Shown: positions 48,593 through 57,892 of the stretch, one piece after another
Layout: every line of letters begins with the position of its first letter
Numbering within the stretch: position 1 is the stretch's first letter
Assembly: GCF_001865065.1 (NCBI RefSeq)
Contig: NZ_MJGN01000014.1
Location: 20,718-84,717 of the forward strand
Direction: 5' to 3'
Source of the DNA: Curtobacterium sp. MCBA15_008
Lineage (GTDB): Bacteria > Actinomycetota > Actinomycetes > Actinomycetales > Microbacteriaceae
Length of the DNA: 64,000 bases
Position numbers and translations under genes: made by a program
The notes under the pieces: generated by a model
What the model saw: only the letters and a program-made list of their open reading frames with translations
What the model was told of the DNA's origin: nothing
Database searches by the model: none

Positions 48593-50470
48593 ATGCGCCT
48601 GGCCCAACGGTTCGCGATCATCCTCTCCGTCGTGGCGGTGGCCGTCGGGGCCGTCGTCGTCGGACCCGTCACCGCCGCCGAGGCCGCAGCACCCGCGACC
48701 GGACGCTTCACGCCGCTCGACACGGTCCGTTCGTGGACCGGCACCGGCCGGACGACCCCGACCACCGTGCAGCTCGGCGGTCGGACGGGCGTGCCGGCCA
48801 CCGCGACGGCGATCGTGGTGAACGTCGAGGTCGAGAACCCCACCGCCGCCGGGACCGCCCGCGTGACCCCGGCCGGTGTCGGCACCGCGGTGACGTCGCA
48901 GGCGTTCCGCAGGGGCCAGACCGTGTCCGCACTGCAGACGGTCCGGCTGGTCGGCGGCAAGGTGCAGGTCCAGCTGTCGGCCGGCACGGCGACGGTCTAC
49001 CTCGACGTGTCCGGCTACTACGCGAACGGCTCCGGAGCGACCTTCACGCCGCTCAACGCCGCGCGTGTCTTCAACAAGCGGGTCGGCACGACACCGACCA
49101 GGGTGCCCCTTGCCGGGCACGCCGGCATCCCCTCGAACGCGACCGCCGTGGCGCTCAACACCGAGGTCGGGACGCCCAGCGCCAACGGGTACGTCCGTGT
49201 GACACCCGCCGGCAAGGACGCCAGGGTCGCGGCGCAGGTCTTCACCAAGGGCACGACGATCTCGAACCTGGTCATCGTGAAGCTCTCGGGCGGGGCGGCG
49301 CAGGTCAAGGTCTCCAGCGGGACGGCCACGGTCTTCATGGACGTCGCGGGCTACTACGCGAACACGTCGACCGGGTCGGTGTTCGTCCCGGTGAACCCGG
49401 TGCGGGCCGCCTCCACCACCCTCACGACCTCGCCGCGCACGATCCGGCTCTCCGGCACCGCCGGCGTCCCCGGCACGGCCACCGCCATCGTCGCGACCGC
49501 CACGACCTCGCGGACCACCGCTGCCAGCTACCTGCGCTTCACCCCTGCCGGGCAGGACCCGCAGGTCGCCACGCAGGTGCTCGGAGCCGGCCAGACGCTG
49601 AGCAACGCGGTGATGACGAAGCTCGTGGGGTCGAGCGTCGACCGGCGCGCGCAGGCGAAGGTCTCGAAGGGGACGGCAGCGCTGACCGTCGACGTCGCCG
49701 GGTACTTCATGAACGGGTCGAGCGGGTCGGGCTTCGGTGCGGACGTCTCGTGGCCGCAGGGCGGGAACGCGAGCACCTACCCGAAGAACCAGGCGTTCGG
49801 CATCGTCGGTGTGAACAACGGGCTCGCCACGACGACCAACCCGTACCTCGCGCAGCAGCTCACGTGGGCGAGGTCGTCCGCGGGCGGCACCTCACAGCCG
49901 AAGGTGCAGCTCTACGTGAACACCGCGAACCCGGGCCAGTACTTCGCGGACCACCCGACGACATCGCGGAGCTCGTGGCCGACGAGCAACGTCGACCCCG
50001 GTGGGACGAAAGCCGCGAACCCGTACGGCACGTGCGTCGCCGGGACCGCAGCGCTCACCTCGACGCAGTGCTCGTGGATGTACGGATGGAACCGGGCCTA
50101 CGAGGACGCCAACGTCCGCGGTGTCGCGTCGCCGGGCTCGTACCGGTGGTGGCTCGACGCGGAGACCGACGGCTCGTGGCAGAAGACGACCACCTTGAAC
50201 CGAGCGACACTCGAGGGCATGGCCGCCTACTTCACCAAGATCGGCGGTTCCGTCGGTGTCTACTCCTCCCCGTCGGAGTGGACGGCCTTGTTCGGCGCCG
50301 TGCCGTCGACCAGCCCGCTCTACACACTGCCGACGTGGCGTGCGATCGGGAACGCATCCGCGGCGAGTGCCCAGGCGGCCTGCTCGTCAGCGCCGTACGT
50401 GGCCGGAGGCCGGACCACCATGGTCCAGTACGTGAGCGGGACGACGGACTACGTCGTCACGTGCGTCTGA
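48593..50470 (+). CDS. Secreted protein: three beta repeats plus GH25-like C-terminal domain
   Basis: A 625-aa exported protein. The signal peptide MRLAQRFAIILSVVAVAVGA has a likely cleavage after AEA near residue 32. Three repeats of about 112 residues follow (33-145, 146-260, 261-376), each with GVPATATAIVVNVEV-type and RVTPAG segments and ending DVSGYYANG, DVAGYYANT, DVAGYFMNG. The C-terminal domain (about 380-625) begins FGIVGVNNG and contains WMYGWNRAYED, WWLDAETDGSW (a D-X-E pair as in GH25 lysozymes) and VGVYSSPSEWTALFG. A cell-wall or surface-glycan hydrolase anchored by the repeats is plausible; activity is inferred. Confidence 0.85.
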   Translation: MRLAQRFAIILSVVAVAVGAVVVGPVTAAEAAAPATGRFTPLDTVRSWTGTGRTTPTTVQLGGRTGVPATATAIVVNVEVENPTAAGTARVTPAGVGTAVTSQAFRRGQTVSALQTVRLVGGKVQVQLSAGTATVYLDVSGYYANGSGATFTPLNAARVFNKRVGTTPTRVPLAGHAGIPSNATAVALNTEVGTPSANGYVRVTPAGKDARVAAQVFTKGTTISNLVIVKLSGGAAQVKVSSGTATVFMDVAGYYANTSTGSVFVPVNPVRAASTTLTTSPRTIRLSGTAGVPGTATAIVATATTSRTTAASYLRFTPAGQDPQVATQVLGAGQTLSNAVMTKLVGSSVDRRAQAKVSKGTAALTVDVAGYFMNGSSGSGFGADVSWPQGGNASTYPKNQAFGIVGVNNGLATTTNPYLAQQLTWARSSAGGTSQPKVQLYVNTANPGQYFADHPTTSRSSWPTSNVDPGGTKAANPYGTCVAGTAALTSTQCSWMYGWNRAYEDANVRGVASPGSYRWWLDAETDGSWQKTTTLNRATLEGMAAYFTKIGGSVGVYSSPSEWTALFGAVPSTSPLYTLPTWRAIGNASAASAQAACSSAPYVAGGRTTMVQYVSGTTDYVVTCV

Positions 50471-50558
50471 CGCGACGCGACATCACGCGCGGCGCCCGCC
50501 CTCCACGGTCGCGGGCGCGCGCGGGTGGCGGCGCGGGTGGTGGCGGTGGCGGCGAGCG

Positions 50559-51293
50559 TCAGCGACGGAAGCGCCGCTCGACGCCCCACTGGGTGACCCG
50601 CAGCATCGCCTCGACCACGATCGAGCGGCTCATCTTGGAGACACCGTGCACGCGGTCGCGGAACCGGATCGGCACCTCGACGATCCGCCCGCCGAGGTCG
50701 TCCACCCGCAACGTCATGTCGACCTGGAAGCAGTAGCCCTTCGAGTCGACCGAGTCGAGGTCCATCCGGGCGACGGTGTCGGCGCGGTAGACACGGAACC
50801 CGGCGGTGATGTCCCGCACGTCGATCCCGAGCACGAGTCGGGCGTAGGTGTTCGCCCCTCGGCTGAGGGCCTGGCGTCGGAGCGGCCAGTCCACCACGGA
50901 CCCGCCGGGGACCCAGCGCGAACCGATGGCCAGCGCGACACGGTCGTCGGCGCGCACGGCGTCGACGAGCGCGGGGAGCCGGTCGGCCGGGTGCGAGCCG
51001 TCGGCGTCCATCTCGACCAGCAGGGGGTAGCCGCGCTCGAGCCCCCACCGGAAGCCGGCGACGTACGCCGTGCCGAGGCCGAGCTTGCCGCTCCGCTCCA
51101 GCAGGTGCACGCGCGGGTCGGCAGCGGCGAGCTCGCGGACGATGTCGGCGGTGCCGTCGGGGCTGCCGTCGTCGACGACGAGCAGGTGCGCGGTGGGCAG
51201 GGCGTCGAAGACCGCCGACGTGACGGCGCGGACGTTCTCGGCCTCGTTGTACGTGGGCACGATGACGAGCGCCGAGGGATCCCCCGCGGTCAC
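50559..51293 (-). CDS. Polyprenol-phosphate mannosyltransferase (Ppm1/DPM1-like GT2)
   Basis: A 244-aa GT2 enzyme transferring mannose from GDP-mannose to polyprenyl phosphate. VPTYNEAENV (12-21), DDGSPDGT (41-48), the DAD metal motif in EMDADGSHP (95-102), SKGYCFQVDM and the closing HGVSKMS match Ppm1/DPM1. It lacks the C-terminal membrane helices of some homologues. GTG 51293 overlaps the upstream glycosyltransferase stop (GTGA). Uses mannose made via ManA. Confidence 0.95.
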   Translation of the reverse strand: MTAGDPSALVIVPTYNEAENVRAVTSAVFDALPTAHLLVVDDGSPDGTADIVRELAAADPRVHLLERSGKLGLGTAYVAGFRWGLERGYPLLVEMDADGSHPADRLPALVDAVRADDRVALAIGSRWVPGGSVVDWPLRRQALSRGANTYARLVLGIDVRDITAGFRVYRADTVARMDLDSVDSKGYCFQVDMTLRVDDLGGRIVEVPIRFRDRVHGVSKMSRSIVVEAMLRVTQWGVERRFRR

Positions 51294-53779
51294 CGGTTCG
51301 TCAGCCGGCGCTTGATCTTGCCCGCGACGCTGCGCGGGCCTTCGGTGCGGAAGTAGTGCACCGCACGGCCGAGGTCGTGGCGGACGCCGTAGAGCTTCTT
51401 GCGGTCCGGCACCCGGACACGCATCTGGTGCGCCTCGATCTGCGCGCTCGTCTCGCGGACCGACTTGTCGGCGGCACGGACGGGGTTCCGGCAGAACTCG
51501 ACGAGCGGGGCGAGGACGTTCTCCCACGTGAACTGCTCGCGCACACGGTCGACGTTGCCGATGAACTCGGCACGGGCCTTCTTGTCGAAGAGGGCCGTCT
51601 CGAGGGCGTCAGCGAGCCCGTCGATGTCCTGCTCGTGCACGGCGATCCCGAGCTTCTCGGCGGCGACCAGGTCGCCGAACGAGTCGCCGGCGGTCGTCAC
51701 GATCGGCAAGCGCGCCCACAGGTAGTCGAGGATGCGCGTGCGGAACGAGAACGTGGTCTCGAGGTGCTCGTAGTGCGTCGACACCCCGGCGTCGGCCTCG
51801 AGCAGGTAGGCGCCGCGCTCTTCGTAGGGGATCCAGGCCTCGTTGAAGAACACGTTCTTGCCGGTGAGGCCGAGCGCGTCCGCCTCGGCGCGCACCTTCG
51901 CGACGATGTCCATCTCGGGCACGTCGGGGTTCGGGTGCTGCACGCCCATGAAGAAGAGCTTGACGTTCGGACGACGCTCGGCGAGCTGCCCGATCGACCG
52001 CACGAGCGTGATCGGGTCGAACCAGTCGTAGATGCCGCCGCCCCAGACGACGAGCTTGTCGTTCTTGCCGATGCCCGGCACGACGCCCTTCACCCGCTGC
52101 TGGTCGTGGACGGGCGGCGTCGAGGACAGGCCGAACGGCACGACGCCGATGAGCGAGCGGAGGTCGGGGTCGCGCGAGTAGGTGCGCGCGTTCACGCGAC
52201 CGGAGCCGGCGAGCTGGCCGAGCCAGAACATCCGCTGCCGCTCGGACGCGCAGATGAAGTAGTCACCGAGTTCGAGCTGGTGGTTGAGCGTGTCGGACGC
52301 GTCGAGGATCTGCCGGTTCCACTGGTCGACGTCGTCGCTGCGGCCCTGCTCGAGCTGCTCGAGGTGCAGCGGGTCGTAGACGTCCACCACCAGGATCTTG
52401 CGCGTCGACTCGAGGACCGGGAACAGCCGGAGCGCGTGGCCCTGCACGATGACGACGTCGGCCCAGGCCTCGTGCTCGACCATCTGGCGCGGGTGGCGGT
52501 GCGGCACCGTGACGACCTCGTACGACGGGTCGATCGGCGAGGAGCGCGTCAGGCTGATGACGCGGACGTCGTGCTCGTTCGCGAGCTGCTTCGCCATCTG
52601 GGTGGCGCGGATCGCCGGACCCGCCATCTTCTCGCCGATGGAGTCGCCGGTGATGATGAGGATCCGACGCCGGGTGCCGACCTCGAGCACGCCGAGGGAG
52701 TGCACGATCTTGTCGTAGCCGGCGAGGTAGTTCTCGATCGGGTAGGCGGGCTCGTCGCGGTTGCCGAACAGGCGGAGGAGCTCGCGGTCGCTGCGGACAC
52801 GGGTCGCCTGGATCTCACGACGGGACTCGGTCATCGACGGCAGCTGCTCGACGAACTGGTCGACGCCGTAGATGCCCGCCATGCTCGTCTTCGGCACCGG
52901 GATCGTCGGCACGGCGTCGTCGCCGGGGTTCCGCAGGTCGAGCTCCGTCGAGTCGAGCTCGCCACGGCCGACGGCGCGGCGGACCGCCAGGGCGAGCGAC
53001 CCGGGCAGCGCGGCGGCGAGCTGCTCGTCGCCGAGGTTCTTGTAGAGCGTGAAGAGGGCGTTGCGCTCGAGGAGGTACGTCTCGCGGAAGTCCCCGAACT
53101 TGTTCATCGACGCGTGGTGCTTGTGGAACGCGACCGACTTCGGCTGGTACCGGAAGCGCCAGCCGAGCAGGTTGAGCCGCCAGCCGAGGTCGACGTCCTC
53201 GTAGAACATGAAGTAGCGGTCGTCGAAGCCGCCCAGCTGCTCGAAGAGCTCTGCGCGGATGAACATCGCCGCGCCGGTGCCGAACAGCACGTCCGTCTCG
53301 GACTCCCAGCGGCCGGTGTCGGGCGACCCGGCGAAGGGCTTGTAGCCCATGCCGTACCAGGTCATCGCGGCCTCGGTGAAGTCGACGTTGACGCCCTCCC
53401 AGTCGAGGACCTTCGACGCGACCGCGCCGATGTCGGCGCCGGACGCGAACGTCGCCATCGCCTCGCGCACCCAGCCGGTGTCGGGGCGGGCGTCGTTGTT
53501 GAGGAACGCCACGATCTCGCCGGAGGAGTGCTCGACGCCGAGGTTGCAGCCGCCGGTGAAGCCGAGGTTCTGGCCGGAGTCGACGAAGGTGAAGTCGAGG
53601 TCGGAGGCCTTCAGCCGGCCGACGTGCTCCGCACCCGAGCCGTTGTCGACGACGATCACCTCGAGCCGGTCCTGCGGCCAGTCCTGCTTGCGGAGCTCGG
53701 CGATGCTCGTCAGCGTGTCGTCCGTGCCCTTGTAGTTCACGAGGACGACGGAGACGACTCCTGGCTTGCGCTCTGTCAC
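51290..53779 (-). CDS. GT2-GT4 two-domain glycosyltransferase
   Basis: An 829-aa cytosolic protein. The N-terminal GT2 domain (about residues 8-265: VVLVNYKGTDDT, VIVVDNGSG, FLNNDARPDTGW, GGFDDRYFMFYEDVDLGWRL) is of the rhamnosyl/galactofuranosyl type. After a linker of about 120 residues, a GT4/GT-B domain (about 370-760) has ITGDSIGEKMAGPAIRATQM and a C-terminal donor site region (DYLWARLPIVTTAGDSFGDLV). Two sugar transfers by one polypeptide are likely. GTG 53779 has GGAGG 8 nt upstream. A candidate -10 TAGGGT is at 53867-53862. Confidence 0.93.
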   Translation of the reverse strand: MTERKPGVVSVVLVNYKGTDDTLTSIAELRKQDWPQDRLEVIVVDNGSGAEHVGRLKASDLDFTFVDSGQNLGFTGGCNLGVEHSSGEIVAFLNNDARPDTGWVREAMATFASGADIGAVASKVLDWEGVNVDFTEAAMTWYGMGYKPFAGSPDTGRWESETDVLFGTGAAMFIRAELFEQLGGFDDRYFMFYEDVDLGWRLNLLGWRFRYQPKSVAFHKHHASMNKFGDFRETYLLERNALFTLYKNLGDEQLAAALPGSLALAVRRAVGRGELDSTELDLRNPGDDAVPTIPVPKTSMAGIYGVDQFVEQLPSMTESRREIQATRVRSDRELLRLFGNRDEPAYPIENYLAGYDKIVHSLGVLEVGTRRRILIITGDSIGEKMAGPAIRATQMAKQLANEHDVRVISLTRSSPIDPSYEVVTVPHRHPRQMVEHEAWADVVIVQGHALRLFPVLESTRKILVVDVYDPLHLEQLEQGRSDDVDQWNRQILDASDTLNHQLELGDYFICASERQRMFWLGQLAGSGRVNARTYSRDPDLRSLIGVVPFGLSSTPPVHDQQRVKGVVPGIGKNDKLVVWGGGIYDWFDPITLVRSIGQLAERRPNVKLFFMGVQHPNPDVPEMDIVAKVRAEADALGLTGKNVFFNEAWIPYEERGAYLLEADAGVSTHYEHLETTFSFRTRILDYLWARLPIVTTAGDSFGDLVAAEKLGIAVHEQDIDGLADALETALFDKKARAEFIGNVDRVREQFTWENVLAPLVEFCRNPVRAADKSVRETSAQIEAHQMRVRVPDRKKLYGVRHDLGRAVHYFRTEGPRSVAGKIKRRLTNR

Positions 53780-54004
53780 GGCGAGTTCCTCCAGCGGCTG
53801 CCGCACACGCGGCGTGGATCATCGGTGGTGCGACCGTCGGGGGTGCCCGTCGGCCGACATCACCCTACAAGGCAGAGCACGCCGCTCCCCTGAGATCGCG
53901 GTGGGTTCGGGCACAATGGCACACGGCCCCCACCCGGCCGCCCCAGCCCGCCGCGCTCCGGTCCGACCCGTCGCGGCGGTCTCCTCCCCAGACCCGGAGC
54001 CCCC

Positions 54005-55342
54005 GTGACCCAGCCCTCGATCCCGCTCTCCCCCGCTTCCTCCCCCCTCGCCGACGAGTACGCCGCCCTCGCGCGCGGCGAGCACGCCGTCGGTCCGCGG
54101 GGCACCGTCCGCTTCGCCGTGTCGACGTACGACCCAGCCGAGGGGAAGGGCGACCTGTTCGTGGCGCTCGGCCTCGCGCGGGCGCTCCGCGCCGAGGGCT
54201 GGGGTGTCGACCTGTGGCCCATCCCGCGCTGGGCGGACGACGTGCCGGCGGACACGACGGTGCTCGTGAGCATGATCGAGTCGTTCGTGCCGGGGCTCGT
54301 CCCGTCGGGGACGGCGACCGTCGCCTGGGTCCGCAACTGGACCGCGCAGTGGGCGTCGCTGCCGTACCTCGCCGAGTACGACGCCGTCTGGGCGTCCTCG
54401 TCGATCGCCGCCGAGGAGCTCGCCGGTGCGGTGGGGCACCCGGTGGAAGTCGTCCCGATCGGCGTCGACCTCGACCTCTTCACCACCGAGCCAGGTGGCA
54501 CCACCGAGACCGGCGGCACCCCGACCCCGCGCTCCGACCGCACGGTGACGACCGTCAACTTCTGGGGCGCCCGCCGCGGCGTCCAGGACGTCCTGCAGCA
54601 GGTCGCGCCCGTCGAGCCGATCGTCTGGTTCGCCGCGAACGTCGACCACGTCGACGCCGCGCCCGGCGTCGAGCTCCGTCCCGCGGTGTCCTACTTCGCG
54701 TTGCCCGAGGTCTACCGGGCCGCCGCGTTCGTCGTCGACGACGTCATCGCGCCGGCCGCCGAGTTCGGCACCCTGAACTCGCGGCTGTACGAGTCACTCG
54801 CCTGCGGCGCGCTGCCGGTCACGACCTGCGCGCTCGGCCTCGACGAGCTCGGGCTGGCCGACGTGCCGGTGTTCACCGACGCACCGTCCCTCGAGCGCGT
54901 CCTCGCGATGCCGACCGCCGAGCGCGACGCCCTCGCCGAGCGGCTCCGGGCGGTGGTCGTCGATCGGCACTCCTACGCCGCCCGCGCCGCGCAGGTCTCG
55001 CCGTCGCTCGACGCCGTGGTCGCCCGCGCCGCCACCCGCAGCGGACCCAGGGACCCGTTGCTGCGCTGGGCCGCCCTGCAGCGGGAGGTGCTCCGCGAGG
55101 TGGAGCGCGAGCGCGACCTCCACCGATCCGGCGTCGAGGACATCAACCGCCGGCTCATCGTCTCCGAGGAGGCGGTCGCGGTCCTCGACCGCGCTCGACG
55201 CACCGCCGAGCAGGGGCAGCACGACGCCCGGGTCGAGCGGGACGCCCTCGCGGTCCGGTACGACGCGCTCACGCACTCGGCCGAGTTCCGGGTCCTCGAC
55301 AGGCTCGGCGGCGTCGCCCGAGCGCTCCGTCGCCGGAGCTGA
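54005..55342 (+). CDS. GT4-like glycosyltransferase with C-terminal coiled coil
   Basis: A 445-aa cytosolic protein. A GT-B fold is suggested by GDLFVALGLARALRAEGWGV (first nucleotide-fold helix), VPIGVDLDLFTT, and the donor-site stretch GTLNSRLYESLACGALPVTT. Residues 360-425 are a charged coiled coil (QREVLREVERERDLHRSGVE...). GTG 54005 has only a weak ribosome site. Divergent from the GT2-GT4 gene across 225 bp holding a weak CTGAGA-16-CACAAT promoter candidate (53891-53918). Acceptor unknown. Confidence 0.82.
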   Translation: MTQPSIPLSPASSPLADEYAALARGEHAVGPRGTVRFAVSTYDPAEGKGDLFVALGLARALRAEGWGVDLWPIPRWADDVPADTTVLVSMIESFVPGLVPSGTATVAWVRNWTAQWASLPYLAEYDAVWASSSIAAEELAGAVGHPVEVVPIGVDLDLFTTEPGGTTETGGTPTPRSDRTVTTVNFWGARRGVQDVLQQVAPVEPIVWFAANVDHVDAAPGVELRPAVSYFALPEVYRAAAFVVDDVIAPAAEFGTLNSRLYESLACGALPVTTCALGLDELGLADVPVFTDAPSLERVLAMPTAERDALAERLRAVVVDRHSYAARAAQVSPSLDAVVARAATRSGPRDPLLRWAALQREVLREVERERDLHRSGVEDINRRLIVSEEAVAVLDRARRTAEQGQHDARVERDALAVRYDALTHSAEFRVLDRLGGVARALRRRS

Positions 55343-55395
55343 CGGCCGGCCGACGACGCAGGCCGGCCGGGGTGGTGGAAGCCAGCCCGGAACGG

Positions 55396-55433
55396 ACGGG
55401 AGGCGCGGTGCCAGCTGGCACCGCGCCTCCCGT
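55396..55433. terminator. Family A perfect 38-bp palindrome
   Basis: Nineteen-bp arms beginning ACGGGAGGCGCGGTGCCAG are exactly self-complementary with centre AGCT. Lies between convergent genes (ending 55342 and 55451). The best copy of the family, and the reference for its consensus. Confidence 0.75.
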
Positions 55434-55450
55434 CGTTCGCGGCTGACGTC

Positions 55451-57892
55451 CTACTTGACCGTCAGCGACCGGCAGATCTGCGTGTTCTGCCCCGCGCCCT
55501 GGTTGATGGCGTAGACGCACACGTTGGTCGCTCCCGAGGGCCGACCGGTGAAGGTCGCGTCGAACTGGTGGTTCGCGCCGAAGCCGGCGTAGGCCGTCGC
55601 GAGCGACGCCTTCGCCTGGTCAGCCGCGATCGACTTGCCGCTCGCACCGTCGAAGTAGACGTGGACGCGGACGGACGCCTTCGTGTCCGGGTCGATCGCC
55701 CAGCCACGGACCCGGACCGTGTCCGCGCTCGGCGAGGAGACCTCGTCGAGCAGGAGGGTCGGGTTGCCGCTGGCCGCCGCCACCTTCGTGCAGGAGCTCG
55801 TGTCCGAGCCGCCGCCGGTGTTCTTCGCCACCACGCAGACCGTGTGCGAGCCCGGGCCGATGCCGGTGAGCTTCTGCTGGTACCCGTGGGCCGCCCCGTA
55901 GCCGGGGTGCGCGGTGTCGAAGCCCTTCGCGGCCTGGTTCGCCGTCCCGGTCGCGACCTGCTTGCCGTCGACGGTGTACCGCAGGGCGACCGCCGACACG
56001 GTGTCCGGGTCGAAGGCCGTCCCGCTCACCGTCATCGCACCGAGCCCGGCCGCCGACGCCTGACCGACGGTCACCTTCGGCGAACCGGTCGGCGTCGAGA
56101 ACGGCTTGCAGATGCTCGCGTTGACGTTCTTCGGTCCGGTGTTGATCGCGATGATGCACAGGTTGTGCTTGCCCGCGGAGATGCCCGACTTCTCGAGCCG
56201 GTAGCCGTGCTTGTCACCGAAGCCGGGCTTCGCGCTGTTCAGGCCCGACTTGAGCTGGTCCGCCGCGATGTTGGCGACACCCTTGCCGTCGAGGTAGAAG
56301 TGCACGCGGATCGTCCCGGTCGTGTCCGGGTCGATCGCCCAGCCACGGGCGACGAAGCTCCCCGGCGCCTTGGACGCGACCTCGTCGACCGCGAGCCAGG
56401 GGTAGCCGGTCGGCTGCGTGACCGACTTCGTGGCGATCTGGGTCCAGCTGCCGCTCGACAGGTCCTTCGCGTAGACGCGCACGGTCTGGGTTCCGGCCGG
56501 GAAGCCCTTCAGCGACCCCGAGTACCCGTGGTTGTCGCCGTAGCCCGGCTTCGCCGCGTTGAGACCGGCCTTCTTCTGGTTGGCAGAGAGGGTGCCGAGC
56601 GTCTTGTTCCCGGCACGGACCTGCACCTGGGTCGCCGACGTCGTGTCGCGGTCGATGGCCCACCCACGGATCGTCAGCGTGCCGGCCACGGCCGAGGCCG
56701 CGTCGATGACACCGGTCGGGGTGCCACCCGAGATGCTGACGTCACGGCACTCGAGCAGGGTGTTCGAACCGGGGCCGGTGTTGATGCCGAAGACGCACAC
56801 GTTGTGCTTGCCGGCGCTGAGGCCGGAGAGCGTCGTCGAGAACCCGTGCGCGGTGTTGCTCGAACCGAGGCGCGCGGCCAGGTCCGTCCGGTTCGCGTTC
56901 GCCATGACCGACGCCTTGCCGACGCCGTCGACGTAGATCTGCGCCTTGATGGCGGCGGTGGTGTCCGGGTCGGCCGTCCACCCACCGACCGTCACCTGGC
57001 GGAAGCCCGGGGTGAGCGAGTCGAGGCTGCCGATCGGCGACGACCCACCGGTCGGCGAGCCGAACCAGTCGGTGTACATGCGCCAGAAGTTGCGGTTGCC
57101 GTAGGCCGAGCAGCTGTCACCCGAGCCGTAGAGGTTCGACATGGCGGCGGTGTTCGGCGTGTACGGCGTGTAGATGTACAGCCCCGCGGTCGCCTGGTTC
57201 TTGATGTAGACGGTCTTCCGGCCGCACGCGGCGTTCGGGTTGTAGAGGATCGCGTTGTTGCGACCGGCCTGGTACGCCCAGGAGGTCGGGGTCGCCTGGT
57301 AGCGCTTGAACTGCAGCGCCGCGGCGTACACCTGCTGCGCGAACCCACGGTAGGCCGGGTCGCACGGGGCGGTGTCGGGGCACGCGAAGCCGGTGGCGTG
57401 CTGGTACATCCAGTTCGTCGGCCTCGACGTCGCGATGATGCCCTGCTCCTTCTCGAGCAGGACGATGAGCGCCTTCTGGCTCACGCCGCACGCGGCACCG
57501 ACCTGGGCGATGATCGTCGCGGCCGACTTGTTGCCGCCGGCGATCGCGGAGCACCGACCGGAGACGGCCTTGATGGTGCTGACGTTCTGCGTGAAGTTCT
57601 TCAGGCAGACGGGACCGCCGGACTGCTGCTTGCAGTTCGCGGCGACGCTGTTGAGGAACGACTGCACGCTGGAGCCGCTCATCGCCGAACCGTTGTAGAA
57701 GTTCGCGTCGCTGATGATGTTGCCCGGGTCGAAGCCCGCCGCGGTCGCGGCCGACGCCGACTCGGTGGTCGTCGCCTCGGACACGAGCGTGCCGAAGGTC
57801 AGACCGCTGACGGCGATCGCGAGCGCGGCGACCATGCCGAGGGCGGAGCGGATCGGACGCCGTCGTCCGTCGTTCGTGTGGGTGGAACGCAT
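55451..57892 (-). CDS. Secreted protein: putative muralytic-like N-domain plus five tandem C-terminal repeats
   Basis: An 813-aa exported protein. The signal region MRSTHTNDGRRRPIRSALGM plus hydrophobic core ends near ASA at residue 49. The N-domain (about 53-280) has paired cysteines and ALIVLLEKEQG (E147/E149) then ATSRPTNWMYQHATGFACPD; the helix with Glu resembles lysozyme/glucosaminidase-type folds, but this is only a resemblance. Five repeats of about 100 residues follow, each with VxGWAIDPDT, VxVYxDG and GxHxVCVxAINTG motifs. ATG overlaps the lipoprotein stop (TGATG). Likely a surface or wall-acting protein. Confidence 0.85.
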   Translation of the reverse strand: MRSTHTNDGRRRPIRSALGMVAALAIAVSGLTFGTLVSEATTTESASAATAAGFDPGNIISDANFYNGSAMSGSSVQSFLNSVAANCKQQSGGPVCLKNFTQNVSTIKAVSGRCSAIAGGNKSAATIIAQVGAACGVSQKALIVLLEKEQGIIATSRPTNWMYQHATGFACPDTAPCDPAYRGFAQQVYAAALQFKRYQATPTSWAYQAGRNNAILYNPNAACGRKTVYIKNQATAGLYIYTPYTPNTAAMSNLYGSGDSCSAYGNRNFWRMYTDWFGSPTGGSSPIGSLDSLTPGFRQVTVGGWTADPDTTAAIKAQIYVDGVGKASVMANANRTDLAARLGSSNTAHGFSTTLSGLSAGKHNVCVFGINTGPGSNTLLECRDVSISGGTPTGVIDAASAVAGTLTIRGWAIDRDTTSATQVQVRAGNKTLGTLSANQKKAGLNAAKPGYGDNHGYSGSLKGFPAGTQTVRVYAKDLSSGSWTQIATKSVTQPTGYPWLAVDEVASKAPGSFVARGWAIDPDTTGTIRVHFYLDGKGVANIAADQLKSGLNSAKPGFGDKHGYRLEKSGISAGKHNLCIIAINTGPKNVNASICKPFSTPTGSPKVTVGQASAAGLGAMTVSGTAFDPDTVSAVALRYTVDGKQVATGTANQAAKGFDTAHPGYGAAHGYQQKLTGIGPGSHTVCVVAKNTGGGSDTSSCTKVAAASGNPTLLLDEVSSPSADTVRVRGWAIDPDTKASVRVHVYFDGASGKSIAADQAKASLATAYAGFGANHQFDATFTGRPSGATNVCVYAINQGAGQNTQICRSLTVK

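Noticed and set aside
51356..53893. 845-codon plus-strand open frame
   Set aside because: Shadow of the GT2-GT4 fusion gene, with no domain and skewed composition.
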